A stretch of DNA of 60,501 bases from Lachnospiraceae bacterium. Lineage in GTDB: Bacteria; Bacillota; Clostridia; Lachnospirales; Lachnospiraceae. Made by a program: the position numbers and the translations under genes. This document shows positions 17,595 through 26,294 of the stretch, in pieces. The stretch lies in the NCBI GenBank assembly GCA_022764465.1, contig JALERL010000108.1:1-60501 (forward strand). Reading direction: 5' to 3'. Numbering within the stretch: position 1 is the first letter of the stretch; every line of letters begins with the position of its first letter. The notes below the pieces were generated by a model. The model was given only the letters and a program-made list of their open reading frames with translations. It was not told where the DNA came from and made no database searches.

Positions 17595-18785
17595 TTGAAA
17601 AAAAGAAGAAAAGCCACATGGCTGATTTTGGGAATCGTTGCACTTGCAGCAGCCGGGGGGATTATTTATAACAGGGAAGACATGCATAAGAAGGTTGTCG
17701 ACTACTGGGATGAACAGAGTGATTTTTATTCTTCTTTTACAAAGGAGCTGACGGCAGGCACAATCTTAGAGAAGATCGAAGATGTCGACAGCATATCAGA
17801 GGACAAGTATGCCTATCAGGGGCTGAATGAAGAAGGAAAAAAGGTATATGATGAGATCCTGCATGCAATGCTGAATCATACGGAAAAGGTTACGGTAGCA
17901 ACCTTAGATCCGGCGGTGTTAAAGCTTGCCTTTGAGGATGTAAGTTCTGATTATGGCGGACTTTTCTGGGTATCCGGTTACAGTTATACGGAATATACGA
18001 GAAACGAGGAATGTGTCAGTATTGAGTTCGCACCGAAGTATACGATGACCTATGATGAACAGAAGCAGATGCAGAGTAAGATTGATGCAGCAGTCGATGA
18101 ATTCTTAAGCGGGGTCTCGATGCAGGATGGCGATTATGAGAAGGCAAAGTATGTGTTCGAGAATCTGATCCGTCAGGTGGATTATGTCAAGGATGCACCG
18201 GACAGTCAGAACATTATCAGCGTATTTATCGGAAAACAGACGGTCTGTCAGGGCTATGCGAGTGCAACACAGTATCTGTTAAACCAGCTTAATATTCCAA
18301 GCGTGATCGTGACCGGATCGGCAAACGGAGAAGCACATGCATGGAATCTCGTACAGTTAGACGGTGCATATTATTATATGGATACAACCTGGGGCAATTC
18401 GACTTACCAGAATGAAGACGAAGAATCATCGAAGTTCGTAAATTACAGTTATCTGGCATTTACTACCGAGGAGATGGAGGCAACCCATACACCGGATGAT
18501 CATATGGCACTTCCATCGTGCGATGTATTGGATGACAATTATTTTGTACGGGAAGGTTATTACTTTACGGACTGGCAGGTCGATGCGATCGGGGAATTGT
18601 ATGGACAGGTGGCAGACAATGAGGAACACCGTGTTGCCTTAAAGTTTGCAACGGATGACTTATACGACCGGGCGAAAAAATACTTTATCGATCAGAAAAT
18701 GCTGGAAAATTACTGCGATATTACCGGAAATGTATACTATCTAGATGATCCGAAACAACGGATTTTAACGATAAGTATAAAATAA
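17595..18785 (+). CDS. Membrane-anchored transglutaminase-like domain protein
   Basis: 396 residues. A basic N-terminus is followed by one transmembrane helix (about residues 8-24), then an extracytoplasmic region. A transglutaminase-like fold carries the expected triad: Cys in TVCQGYASATQYLL, His in GEAHAWNLVQLDG and Asp in YYYMDTTWGNS. Such domains act as peptidases, cross-linkers or peptidoglycan-associated enzymes. The TTG at 17595 is preferred as start because GGAGGA lies 7 bases upstream; the in-frame GTG at 17571 has a poor ribosome site. It stands alone, divergent from the DUF5721 gene. Confidence 0.83.
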   Translation: MKKRRKATWLILGIVALAAAGGIIYNREDMHKKVVDYWDEQSDFYSSFTKELTAGTILEKIEDVDSISEDKYAYQGLNEEGKKVYDEILHAMLNHTEKVTVATLDPAVLKLAFEDVSSDYGGLFWVSGYSYTEYTRNEECVSIEFAPKYTMTYDEQKQMQSKIDAAVDEFLSGVSMQDGDYEKAKYVFENLIRQVDYVKDAPDSQNIISVFIGKQTVCQGYASATQYLLNQLNIPSVIVTGSANGEAHAWNLVQLDGAYYYMDTTWGNSTYQNEDEESSKFVNYSYLAFTTEEMEATHTPDDHMALPSCDVLDDNYFVREGYYFTDWQVDAIGELYGQVADNEEHRVALKFATDDLYDRAKKYFIDQKMLENYCDITGNVYYLDDPKQRILTISIK

Positions 18786-18937
18786 ATATAAAATAATGGA
18801 AAATACTCTTTTCAAACATGTAGATTTGTGCTAACATCAAGTAGTATTAAAAACTACATGTTATAAATATCGAGAATACAATATATATTTTTAAGATTTA
18901 TATGCATACTGTGAATAGATGCATAAGGAGGAACTAC

Positions 18938-19777
18938 ATGAATTATAAGATTGTGATAGATAGCTGTGGAGAACTGACCGAGCAGTTGAAGCAGGACGGA
19001 CATTATGAGAATGTTCCGTTAGAGCTTGAAGTGGAGGGGGAGCAGATCACGGATGATGCGACCTTTAACCAGCTTGATTTCTTAAAAAAGGTAAAGGCAA
19101 GCAAGGAATGTCCGAAGTCTTCCTGTCCATCTCCGGAACGTTATATGAAGGCATTTGATGCGGCGGCAGAACACATCTATGTGGTTACCTTATCTTCAAA
19201 GCTAAGCGGTTCATATAACAGTGCCGTTCTTGCAGGAAATCTGTATTTAGAGGATCACCCACAGAAGAAGGTACATGTTTTTGATTCGAGATCTGCTTCG
19301 ATCGGAGAGACGCTGATCGGAATGAAGATCCAGGAGTTAGAAGAGGCAGGAAAAAGCTTTGAGGAAGTCATCGAGGAGACGGAGCGTTATATCGACAGCC
19401 AGCAGACCTTTTTTGTATTAGAGACCTTAGATACGCTTCGTAAGAATGGAAGATTAAGTAATCTGAAGGCATTTGTTGCAAGTGCCTTAAATATCAAGCC
19501 GGTCATGGGATCGACACCGGAGGGAAGCATCTGTCAGTTAGATCAGGCAAGAGGTATGGGCAAGGCAATTGACCGTATGATCAATGACATGCTTGCAAAG
19601 ACGAAAAACTGTGAACAGCGCATTTTAGCGATTTCCCATTGCAACTGTCCAAAGCGTGCGTTAGCCATTAAGGAGAAGATTGAACAGAAGGCGAAGTTCA
19701 AGGATATTATTATTGCAGAGACTGCCGGAATCAGCAGCATGTATGCAAATGACGGTGGTGTGATCATGGTTTCGTAA
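18938..19777 (+). CDS. DegV family fatty-acid-binding protein
   Basis: 279-residue cytosolic protein of the DegV (EDD) family, which binds fatty acids and in Firmicutes serves as FakB, presenting them to FakA kinase. The N-terminal Rossmann-like half has IVIDSCGELTEQ (usually DSxxDL), with SSKLSGSYNSAVLAG near residue 85 and DSRSASIG near 120. The C-terminal half has the helical block LDTLRKNGRLSNLKAFVASAL and the conserved ISHCNCPKRA. ATG 18938 has AAGGAGG at 5 bases. A terminator-like hairpin follows. Confidence 0.93.
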   Translation: MNYKIVIDSCGELTEQLKQDGHYENVPLELEVEGEQITDDATFNQLDFLKKVKASKECPKSSCPSPERYMKAFDAAAEHIYVVTLSSKLSGSYNSAVLAGNLYLEDHPQKKVHVFDSRSASIGETLIGMKIQELEEAGKSFEEVIEETERYIDSQQTFFVLETLDTLRKNGRLSNLKAFVASALNIKPVMGSTPEGSICQLDQARGMGKAIDRMINDMLAKTKNCEQRILAISHCNCPKRALAIKEKIEQKAKFKDIIIAETAGISSMYANDGGVIMVS

Positions 19778-19849
19778 GAGCAGGTAAACCTGCAACGATG
19801 CGCACCTCGCGGAGTGGAAGATTATGCGATGCATCCGCTCGGGCGCGGG

Positions 19850-19876
19850 AGTGTGCGGCAAGCGCACACTTTATTT
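19850..19876 (+). terminator. Terminator after degV-type gene
   Basis: AGTGTGCG pairs with CGCACACT over a five-base loop, followed by TTATTT. The T-run is imperfect. Confidence 0.65.
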
Positions 19877-19923
19877 AACTTGCAACTGATTTGCGCCTAA
19901 GACTGGAATTTTGCCAATGGATT

Positions 19924-19932
19924 TGCTATAAT
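19924..19932 (+). promoter_or_regulatory. Extended -10 promoter of the nitroreductase gene
   Basis: TGCTATAAT, a full extended -10 element; the -35 at the right distance (TGGAAT) is weak. It lies about 50 bases before the start codon. Confidence 0.6.
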
Positions 19933-19981
19933 AATGTGCAGTGAAGTGAATACGAGGATAGTGATATAGAAGGTGAAGCAT

Positions 19982-20509
19982 ATGAATGAGATACTGAACG
20001 TATTAGAGAAGAGAAGAAGCTGCAGAAGCTTCAAGCCGGATATGATTGCGAAGGATGACTTAGATGCAATTATCAAGGCAGGAACGTATGCACCGACCGG
20101 AATGGGTAAACAGTCGCCGGTCATTCTTGCGGTAACAAACAGGGAACTGCGTGATCAGATCGCAGAAGAGAATCGTAAGATCGGAGGCTGGAAGGAAGGC
20201 TTTGATCCGTTTTACGGTGCGCCGGTGATACTGATCGTTTTAGCGGATAAGGATCGTCCGACCTATTTGTATGATGGTTCGCTTGTCATGGGGAATCTGA
20301 TGAATGCAGCAGAGAGTCTTGGAATCGGAAGTATCTGGATCCATCGTGCCAAGGAAGAGTTCGAATCTGATTTTGGAAAGCAGATTCTTGCAAAGCTTGG
20401 TATTACCGGTAACTATGAAGGAATCGGACACTGTGCGCTTGGGTATGCCGCAGAACAGGCAGCAGCACCTGCGCCACGAAAAGAAGATTATGTATATTAT
20501 ATCGAGTAG
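19982..20509 (+). CDS. Nitroreductase family protein
   Basis: 175-residue FMN-dependent oxidoreductase of the nitroreductase family. The N-terminal RRSCRSFKPDMI is the FMN phosphate-binding motif; YAPTGMGKQSPV, the mid-protein GSLVMGNLMNAAESLGIGSIWI and the C-terminal LGYAAEQAAAPAPRKEDYV match the family. The substrate is unknown; these enzymes reduce nitro groups, quinones or flavins with NAD(P)H. ATG 19982 is chosen over an in-frame GTG nine bases upstream because AAGG lies at a better distance. The small Cys-containing gene follows 9 bases after its stop, suggesting cotranscription. Confidence 0.92.
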   Translation: MNEILNVLEKRRSCRSFKPDMIAKDDLDAIIKAGTYAPTGMGKQSPVILAVTNRELRDQIAEENRKIGGWKEGFDPFYGAPVILIVLADKDRPTYLYDGSLVMGNLMNAAESLGIGSIWIHRAKEEFESDFGKQILAKLGITGNYEGIGHCALGYAAEQAAAPAPRKEDYVYYIE

Positions 20510-20518
20510 AGGTGTACG

Positions 20519-20746
20519 ATGGGATATCTGATTGCAGAGACAACAAAGGAAGAACGGGAGAAGATCGTTGCAGATTCTCTTGGAAATATCGAAGCAAACT
20601 GTGACGGTTGCATGAGCGGGCTTGCAGAGATGTATCAGGATTATATTGACGGGAAAAAGGAACTGCGTGAGATTAACATGGAGTTCAACGCCAGATATGT
20701 AAAGGGTGAGGACATGCCGGGAAGAGAGAGCTGTTATTATCGTTAG
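20519..20746 (+). CDS. Small hypothetical protein with a CxxC motif
   Basis: 75-residue protein, not assigned to a function. It is rich in Glu, Lys and Asn and has CDGCMSGLAEMYQDYI, a CxxC near residues 29-32, and a Cys near the C-terminus (RESCYYR). The helical pattern and CxxC suggest metal or redox binding, which is inference. GAGGTG lies before the ATG, and the gene starts 9 bases after the nitroreductase stop. Small proteins of this kind in Lachnospiraceae have sometimes been mislabelled PurH; there is no PurH domain here. Confidence 0.75.
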   Translation: MGYLIAETTKEEREKIVADSLGNIEANCDGCMSGLAEMYQDYIDGKKELREINMEFNARYVKGEDMPGRESCYYR

Positions 20747-20791
20747 GACTACGGTTTCCTCCGGTGATGTTACAGAAAGAGAGATGAGAAG

Positions 20792-20926
20792 ATGACAGAA
20801 ACAGGATTATTGATTTTTTTAGGAATTCTTATTTTATTAGTTGTGATCGTTGCAGTAATCGCAGTGGTATCTGCTGTTTCAGGAGCTGCAGCAGCAATCG
20901 TCGATGACGATGATGATGAAGATTAA
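20792..20926 (+). CDS. 44-residue membrane micro-protein with acidic tail
   Basis: ATG at 20792, stop TAA at 20924-20926. The peptide starts MTETGLLIFLG, continues as one long hydrophobic helix of about 30 residues (ILILLVVIVAVIAVVS then an Ala-rich end) and finishes with the acidic tail DDDDDED. It has a weak GAGAAG ribosome site. The codon pattern and the strict hydrophobic/acidic organisation argue for a real product rather than chance. No relative is recognised. It follows the CxxC protein by 45 bases and is followed by a strong terminator. Confidence 0.6.
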   Translation: MTETGLLIFLGILILLVVIVAVIAVVSAVSGAAAAIVDDDDDED

Positions 20927-20992
20927 GAAGCATGTACAAAATTGCTTCCTTCTTTTGTCTTGAAAATGATATATTATTCGGGACAAAAATGT

Positions 20993-21031
20993 AAAAGAAG
21001 CAGGAGATCAGTAGGATCTCCTGCTTCTTTT
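20993..21031 (+). terminator. Strong bidirectional terminator
   Basis: AAAAGAAGCAGGAGATC pairs with GATCTCCTGCTTCTTTT across a short AGTAG loop, a perfect long stem. It separates the plus-strand genes from the convergent cheC. Confidence 0.95.
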
Positions 21032-21046
21032 GGGTATCGGCTTAAA

Positions 21047-21670
21047 CTAGCACGGAATTCCTAACTTTTCAAACAGGGTATGCATGGATGCAAGTTCTAA
21101 GATCAGGATCATGCTGCTTTTGATCGTTGTATCGGCAATGGAAAAACGTTCATCAATATAGAGTACCTTTTTTCCAAGTGCATCAAACTGGCCTGCCGGG
21201 ATCGAGAGGATATTCGCGATCGTATCGATATGATCGGCCGGTGGTGTGATGTTGATGTAGGTGTTTGTCATCTTGGCGATCGAATTGATGTAGGCTGCGG
21301 TAGTGATATTTCCCATCTCACGGATAACGGACAGATCCATATCGGAAATATCATCAAACTGATTCAGTTCCTTCTCATAAAAGGTATTGATCAGCAGATT
21401 GGCGAAATCCTTTTGCAGCACCTGAAGCATGACACCCTGGATATCGCCCTCAAGTGTCACGGTAACACCAAGTGCCCGGTTATCCGGTCCGCCAAGGTAT
21501 TTGGCTACTTCGTCAAAGTCCATCAGACTGATACTCGGGATCTCAATATCGACGACTTTGTTCAACAGCTGTGCCAGGGCAGTGGCTGCATTGCCGGAAC
21601 CAATGTTGCCAATCTCAGACAACACGCTAAGCTGCATTGCATCTAATTTTTCGAGTGGTACATTGCTCAT
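21047..21670 (-). CDS. cheC: CheC-like chemotaxis phosphatase
   Basis: 207-residue CheC/CheX-type phosphatase that removes phosphate from CheY. Both conserved helices are present: LSEIGNIGSGNAATALAQLL near residue 17 and IREMGNITTAAYINSIAKM near residue 114, each with the catalytic Glu and Asn (E..N). A strong GGGAG ribosome site precedes the ATG. It is isolated from any other chemotaxis or flagellar gene in this window, which suggests a motile organism with a scattered che set. No sigma-D promoter could be seen upstream. Confidence 0.92.
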   Translation of the reverse strand: MSNVPLEKLDAMQLSVLSEIGNIGSGNAATALAQLLNKVVDIEIPSISLMDFDEVAKYLGGPDNRALGVTVTLEGDIQGVMLQVLQKDFANLLINTFYEKELNQFDDISDMDLSVIREMGNITTAAYINSIAKMTNTYINITPPADHIDTIANILSIPAGQFDALGKKVLYIDERFSIADTTIKSSMILILELASMHTLFEKLGIPC

Positions 21671-21830
21671 AAAAATGCTCCCTTTTGTGTTTTGTAATTT
21701 CTAACATAATAATTACGATTTCTCTGTTCTGCGAACTTTCGCAAGAAACTTCTTGATGAATTCGTTAAAATTCATTATATCATAGGAGCCAATTTTTTTC
21801 TATCTATATTCCTTGTTTTGGAAGAATTCC

Positions 21831-21859
21831 TTGTAGAAAACAGGGATTCGTGCTAAACT
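21831..21859 (+). promoter_or_regulatory. Promoter of the pantothenate operon
   Basis: TTGTAG, 17 bases, TAAACT with a TGC extension. The 90-base leader carries two small hairpins (CTGTAA/TTACAG and ACCTG/CAGGT), the second just before the ribosome site. No known riboswitch is recognised. Confidence 0.55.
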
Positions 21860-21949
21860 GTCCTTCGGATGGTATTCGAAAGAAACTATACCGGAGAAAC
21901 TGTAACCTTACAGTAAGAACAGCGTATCACCTGAAAGGCAGGTGGTAGG

Positions 21950-22804
21950 ATGAGAATAGGATTCATAGGAGCAGGCAAGGTCGGATTCACCTTAGGAAAG
22001 TACCTTGTGGAACGTGACATGTGCGTATCCGGTTACTATAGTCGTAGTCTTAGATCTTCAAAGGAAGCAGCAGAATTTACAAAAACAAAGTATTATGAGT
22101 CACTAGAGGAATTGGTGAACGCGTGTGATACTCTGTTTCTTACGGTCCCGGACGGGAGCATCCGTGAGGTTTATACGAAGTTATTAGAATCAGACATAGA
22201 AGGTAAGATCCTCTGTCATTGCAGTGGAGCACTATCGTCTGAGGTTTTTTCTGGTATTCAAATGCGAGGTGCATATGCATACTCCATCCATCCAATTTTT
22301 GCGGTCAGTGATAAACTGACAAGCTATCGGGATTTATCCAATGCTTATTTTACAATCGAAGGAGACAAGGAACGGTTAGAAGAGATGACAGAACTGATCC
22401 GTCATCTGGGCAATCCGGTGTCTGTGATTGCAGCAGATCAGAAGATCCGTTACCATGCGACAGCCGTTTTTGCAAGTAATCTGGTCACAGGACTGTATGG
22501 TATGGCATCACAGATGTTATGTGACTGCGGACTCGATGCAGAATTTGCAGAACATGCCCTAAAGCCGTTGTTTTCCTATAATGCATCGAATCTGTGTGCA
22601 CAGGGAATGGCAGCTTCCTTAACCGGTCCGGTAGAACGTGCGGACATCCAGACGGTAGAAGAGCATTTAGAGGTGCTGACACCGCAGGAAAAACAGGTGT
22701 ATACGCAGTTATCGAAGCAGCTGATCCCGATCGCAGAGAAGAAGAATCCGGGCAGGGATTATGAACCCCTAAAGGAACTGCTTGCGGGAGCAGAACAAAG
22801 TTGA
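21950..22804 (+). CDS. panG: Rossmann/DUF2520 protein, probable ketopantoate reductase PanG
   Basis: 284 residues. Residues 1-10 (MRIGFIGAGKVG) form the NAD(P)-binding glycine loop; the C-terminal half is helical, with the conserved IRYHATAVFASNLVTGLYG and a DUF2520 domain. PanG was described in Francisella, Enterococcus and C. difficile as an alternative ketopantoate reductase replacing PanE. Its position, immediately before panB, panC and panD, strongly supports that role, since no panE is seen. The reaction reduces 2-dehydropantoate to pantoate. It begins with GGTGGTAGG as ribosome site and is 31 bases from panB. Confidence 0.82.
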   Translation: MRIGFIGAGKVGFTLGKYLVERDMCVSGYYSRSLRSSKEAAEFTKTKYYESLEELVNACDTLFLTVPDGSIREVYTKLLESDIEGKILCHCSGALSSEVFSGIQMRGAYAYSIHPIFAVSDKLTSYRDLSNAYFTIEGDKERLEEMTELIRHLGNPVSVIAADQKIRYHATAVFASNLVTGLYGMASQMLCDCGLDAEFAEHALKPLFSYNASNLCAQGMAASLTGPVERADIQTVEEHLEVLTPQEKQVYTQLSKQLIPIAEKKNPGRDYEPLKELLAGAEQS

Positions 22805-22835
22805 TGTTTATGGTTAAGTAGAAGGAGGATGGAAA

Positions 22836-23663
22836 ATGAAAAACACAGTATTAACATTTAAGGAAGCAAAAAAGAAAGGCGAGAAGCTTACGATGCTGAC
22901 CGCTTATGATTATTCTACAGCGAAGCTGATCGATGAAGCCGGTGTAAACTCTATTTTAGTGGGAGATTCTCTCGGAAACGTGATCTTAGGATATGAAGAT
23001 ACGATCTCTGTAACGATGGAGGATATGATCCATCATGGTGCGGCTGTGGCAAGAGGCGCAAAGGATGCGCTTGTCGTGATCGATATGCCGTTTATGTCCT
23101 ATCAGACCAGCGTGTATGATGCAGTTGTAAATGCAGGACGTCTTATGAAGGAAGGACGCGCCGGTGCAGTGAAGTTAGAAGGCGGAGCAGAGGTCTGTCC
23201 GCAGATTGCAGCAATCACCGCAGCAGGAATCCCGGTCTGTGCACATCTTGGACTGACTCCGCAGTCAATCAATGCATTAGGCGGCTTCAAAGTACAGGGC
23301 AAGAGCGAAGAGGCTGCGAAAAAGCTGATCGCAGATGCAAAGGCAGTGCAGGAGGCAGGCGCATATGCAGTCGTATTAGAATGTGTACCGGCAAAGTTAG
23401 CGGAGATCGTGACAAAGGAATTAGACATCCCGACGATCGGAATCGGAGCAGGTAATGTCTGTGACGGACAGGTACTCGTATATCAGGATCTGCTTGGCAT
23501 GTTTTCCGATTTTACACCGAAGTTTGTAAAACGCTTTGCCAATGTCGGCGAGGTGATGAAGGAAGCTTTCCGCAATTACTGCAAGGAAGTACAGGAGGGA
23601 ACCTTCCCGGGAAAAGAGCATGAGTTTAAGATTGCAGATGATGTATTAGAGAAGTTATACTAA
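22836..23663 (+). CDS. panB: Ketopantoate hydroxymethyltransferase
   Basis: 275 residues of the normal length for PanB. It transfers a methylene group from 5,10-methylene-THF to alpha-ketoisovalerate, giving ketopantoate. The metal and substrate residues are visible: [17 protein letters not shown] near residue 20, [13 protein letters not shown] near 40 (Asp ligand), and later [18 protein letters not shown], the family motif. AAGGAGG lies before the ATG. Cytoplasmic, second gene of the pan operon. Confidence 0.97.
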   Translation: MKNTVLTFKEAKKKGEKLTMLTAYDYSTAKLIDEAGVNSILVGDSLGNVILGYEDTISVTMEDMIHHGAAVARGAKDALVVIDMPFMSYQTSVYDAVVNAGRLMKEGRAGAVKLEGGAEVCPQIAAITAAGIPVCAHLGLTPQSINALGGFKVQGKSEEAAKKLIADAKAVQEAGAYAVVLECVPAKLAEIVTKELDIPTIGIGAGNVCDGQVLVYQDLLGMFSDFTPKFVKRFANVGEVMKEAFRNYCKEVQEGTFPGKEHEFKIADDVLEKLY

Positions 23664-23713
23664 AACGTGGAATTTGATATGCGCAAAAAACGTGCGCAGA
23701 AAAGAGGATAAAT

Positions 23714-24556
23714 ATGAAGATTACAGGTAAGATTGAAGAAGTAAGAGCACAGGTAAAGGCATGGAAGAAGGAAGGACTGACTGTCGGATTTGTTCCGACT
23801 ATGGGATATCTGCATGAGGGTCATCAGAGTCTGATGAAAAAGGCAGTGGAAAACTGTGACCGCGTGGTAGTCAGTATTTTTGTAAACCCGATGCAGTTTG
23901 GGGTTAACGAAGATCTCGACAGCTATCCAAGAGATCTTGAAGCAGATGCGAAGCTCTGCGAGACAACCGGCGTGGATCTGATCTTCCATCCGGAAGTCGA
24001 TGAGATATATGCAGACGGATTCTGTTCTTTTGTGGATATGAACGGATTGACGAAGGAACTCTGTGGAAAAACAAGACCGATTCATTTCCGTGGAGTATGT
24101 ACCGTTGTATGCAAGTTATTTAACATCGTAACACCGGATCAGGCATTTTTCGGCCAGAAGGATGCACAGCAGTTAGCAGTGATCAGACGTATGGTGAAGG
24201 ATCTGAACATGGATATTCAGGTTGTTGGCTGTCCGATCATCCGTGAAGCGGATGGACTTACAAAAAGCTCCCGTAATACCTATCTGAATGAAGAAGAACG
24301 TAAGGCTGCACTGATCTTAAGCAAGACGATCTTCCTTGGACAGAAGTTAGTTGAAGAAGGCGAGACGGATGCAAAGACGCTCCTTGCAAAAATGCGCGAG
24401 AACTTAGAAACCGAGCCGCTTGCAAAAATCGATTACGTCGAAGCAGTACGCATGGATGACATTGAGAAGACCGATGTGATCGAAAAGGATGTACTCGTTG
24501 CAATGGCAGTCTATATCGGAACAACCAGACTGATCGACAACTTTATCGTGTCCTAA
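23714..24556 (+). CDS. panC: Pantothenate synthetase
   Basis: 280-residue ATP-dependent ligase joining pantoate and beta-alanine. The nucleotide motif FVPTMGYLHEGHQSLM (HxGH) near residue 30 and the second class I motif near residue 180 (LTKSSRNTYLN) are intact, as is VNPMQFGVNEDLDSYPRD. It follows panB after 50 bases with an AGAGGA ribosome site. Length and motifs fit an active enzyme. Confidence 0.97.
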   Translation: MKITGKIEEVRAQVKAWKKEGLTVGFVPTMGYLHEGHQSLMKKAVENCDRVVVSIFVNPMQFGVNEDLDSYPRDLEADAKLCETTGVDLIFHPEVDEIYADGFCSFVDMNGLTKELCGKTRPIHFRGVCTVVCKLFNIVTPDQAFFGQKDAQQLAVIRRMVKDLNMDIQVVGCPIIREADGLTKSSRNTYLNEEERKAALILSKTIFLGQKLVEEGETDAKTLLAKMRENLETEPLAKIDYVEAVRMDDIEKTDVIEKDVLVAMAVYIGTTRLIDNFIVS

Positions 24557-24597
24557 TGACAGCCGGTATTATATAGAAGAAAGAGAAAGGAAACATT

Positions 24598-24990
24598 ATG
24601 CAGATTCAGGCATTAAAAAGCAAGATACATCGTGCAACGGTCGTACAGGCAGAGTTAAATTATATTGGAAGTATTACGATTGATGAGGAGCTGTTAGAGC
24701 AGTCCGGTATTTTAGAATACGAGAAGGTTCAGATCGTAGACATTGACAACGGAGAGCGTTTTGAAACCTATGCGATCTGTGGAGAGCGTAAAAGCGGTAT
24801 GATTTGTTTAAACGGTGCGGCGGCACGAAAGGTATCTGTAGGGGATAAGGTGATCATCATGGCATATGCTGCCATGACACCGGAGGAATTAAAAGAGAAT
24901 CCGCCACGTGTGGTATTTGTAGATGAGAAAAATCAGGTGTCCCGTATTACCCGTTATGAGCATCATGGAAGATTAGAGGATCTGATCTAG
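24598..24990 (+). CDS. panD: Aspartate 1-decarboxylase
   Basis: 130-residue pyruvoyl-dependent enzyme making beta-alanine from aspartate. The self-cleavage site is the Gly-Ser in [13 protein letters not shown] near residue 24; Ser becomes the pyruvoyl group. The conserved catalytic Tyr and Arg region appears in [26 protein letters not shown] lies upstream. It supplies the second PanC substrate. Confidence 0.97.
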   Translation: MQIQALKSKIHRATVVQAELNYIGSITIDEELLEQSGILEYEKVQIVDIDNGERFETYAICGERKSGMICLNGAAARKVSVGDKVIIMAYAAMTPEELKENPPRVVFVDEKNQVSRITRYEHHGRLEDLI

Positions 24991-25006
24991 GAAGAACGAG
25001 GAAGTT

Positions 25007-26212
25007 ATGCAGAAAATATTAGAGGGAAAAACAGTTGTATTAGGAGTCACCGGTTCGATCGCTGCCTATAAGATGGCAAATGTGGCATCCATGTTACTGA
25101 AGCTTGGTGCAGATGTACATGTGATCATGACACAGAATGCAACGAACTTCATCCACCCGATCACCTTTGAGACACTGACAAACCATAAGTGTCTGGTTGA
25201 TACATTTGACCGGAACTTCCAGTTCCATGTAGCACATGTGTCCTTAGCAAAACAGGCGGATGTATTCTTAGTTGCGCCGGCATCGGCGAATGTGATCGGA
25301 AAGATGGCAAACGGGATTGCAGATGATATGCTTACCACAACACTGCTTGCGGCAAAATGTCCGATCCTCGTTGCACCGGCGATGAATACGAATATGTATA
25401 CGAATCCAATCGTGCAGGATAACCTGAAGAAGTTAAAGAACTACGGAATGACGGTGATCGATCCGGCAGTCGGTTATCTGGCATGTGGAGATACCGGAGC
25501 AGGCAAGATGCCGTCGGAAGAGACACTGACCGCTTATATCTTACAGGCAGTTGCAAAGGAAAAGGATCTGTCCGGTAAGCGGATTCTTGTGACCGCAGGA
25601 GCGACGATGGAAGCCTTAGATCCGGTACGGTTTTTAACGAATCATTCCACCGGAAAGATGGGCTATGCGATTGCCAAAATGGCAATGCTGCGTGGCGCAA
25701 AGGTGACACTTGTGACCGGTAAAACGGAGATCACGCCACCGCCATTTGTAGAGGTAGTGCCGGTGGAGAGTGCGGCTGAGATGTTTGAAGCGGTAACGGC
25801 AAAAAGTGATGCGATGGATATGATCGTTATGGCGGCAGCCGTTGCCGATTACCGTCCGGCACATGTGGCAGACCAGAAGATGAAGAAAAAGGATGGAGAG
25901 CTGACCTTAGAATTAGAGCGGACACAGGATATTTTAGCGTATCTTGGTGCGCATAAGAAGGAAACGCAGCTTCTCTGCGGATTCTCGATGGAAACCGAGC
26001 ATATGTTAGAGAATTCCAGGGAAAAGCTTCGCAAGAAGAATGCGGATATTATTGCAGCCAATAGTCTGACGGAAGCAGGCGCAGGCTTTGGCGGGGATAC
26101 GAACCATCTGATTCTGATCACGAAGGATCGTGAGATCGATGTGCCGATGATGGAGAAGGAAGAAGCTGCAGACCGTCTTTTGGATCTGATGAAAGAGCTT
26201 TGCATGGCATAA
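25007..26212 (+). CDS. coaBC: Phosphopantothenoylcysteine decarboxylase / synthetase
   Basis: 401-residue bifunctional enzyme. The N-terminal CoaC half (residues 1-190) is a flavoprotein with the PASANVIGKMANGIADDML core and the APAMNTNMY motif with the catalytic Cys segment ACGDTGAGKMP. The C-terminal CoaB half (about 195-400) shows ILVTAGATMEALDPVRFLT and the conserved AAVADYRP. Together they make 4'-phosphopantetheine. It ends the pan operon 17 bases after panD; the pantothenate kinase gene is not in the window. Confidence 0.96.
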   Translation: MQKILEGKTVVLGVTGSIAAYKMANVASMLLKLGADVHVIMTQNATNFIHPITFETLTNHKCLVDTFDRNFQFHVAHVSLAKQADVFLVAPASANVIGKMANGIADDMLTTTLLAAKCPILVAPAMNTNMYTNPIVQDNLKKLKNYGMTVIDPAVGYLACGDTGAGKMPSEETLTAYILQAVAKEKDLSGKRILVTAGATMEALDPVRFLTNHSTGKMGYAIAKMAMLRGAKVTLVTGKTEITPPPFVEVVPVESAAEMFEAVTAKSDAMDMIVMAAAVADYRPAHVADQKMKKKDGELTLELERTQDILAYLGAHKKETQLLCGFSMETEHMLENSREKLRKKNADIIAANSLTEAGAGFGGDTNHLILITKDREIDVPMMEKEEAADRLLDLMKELCMA

Positions 26213-26294
26213 GAGATGATATGAATAGCAATATGTACAGACTGTGTGGCATATATTGTGTCATATCCTATTATGATAAGAGATCTGTGAAGCT

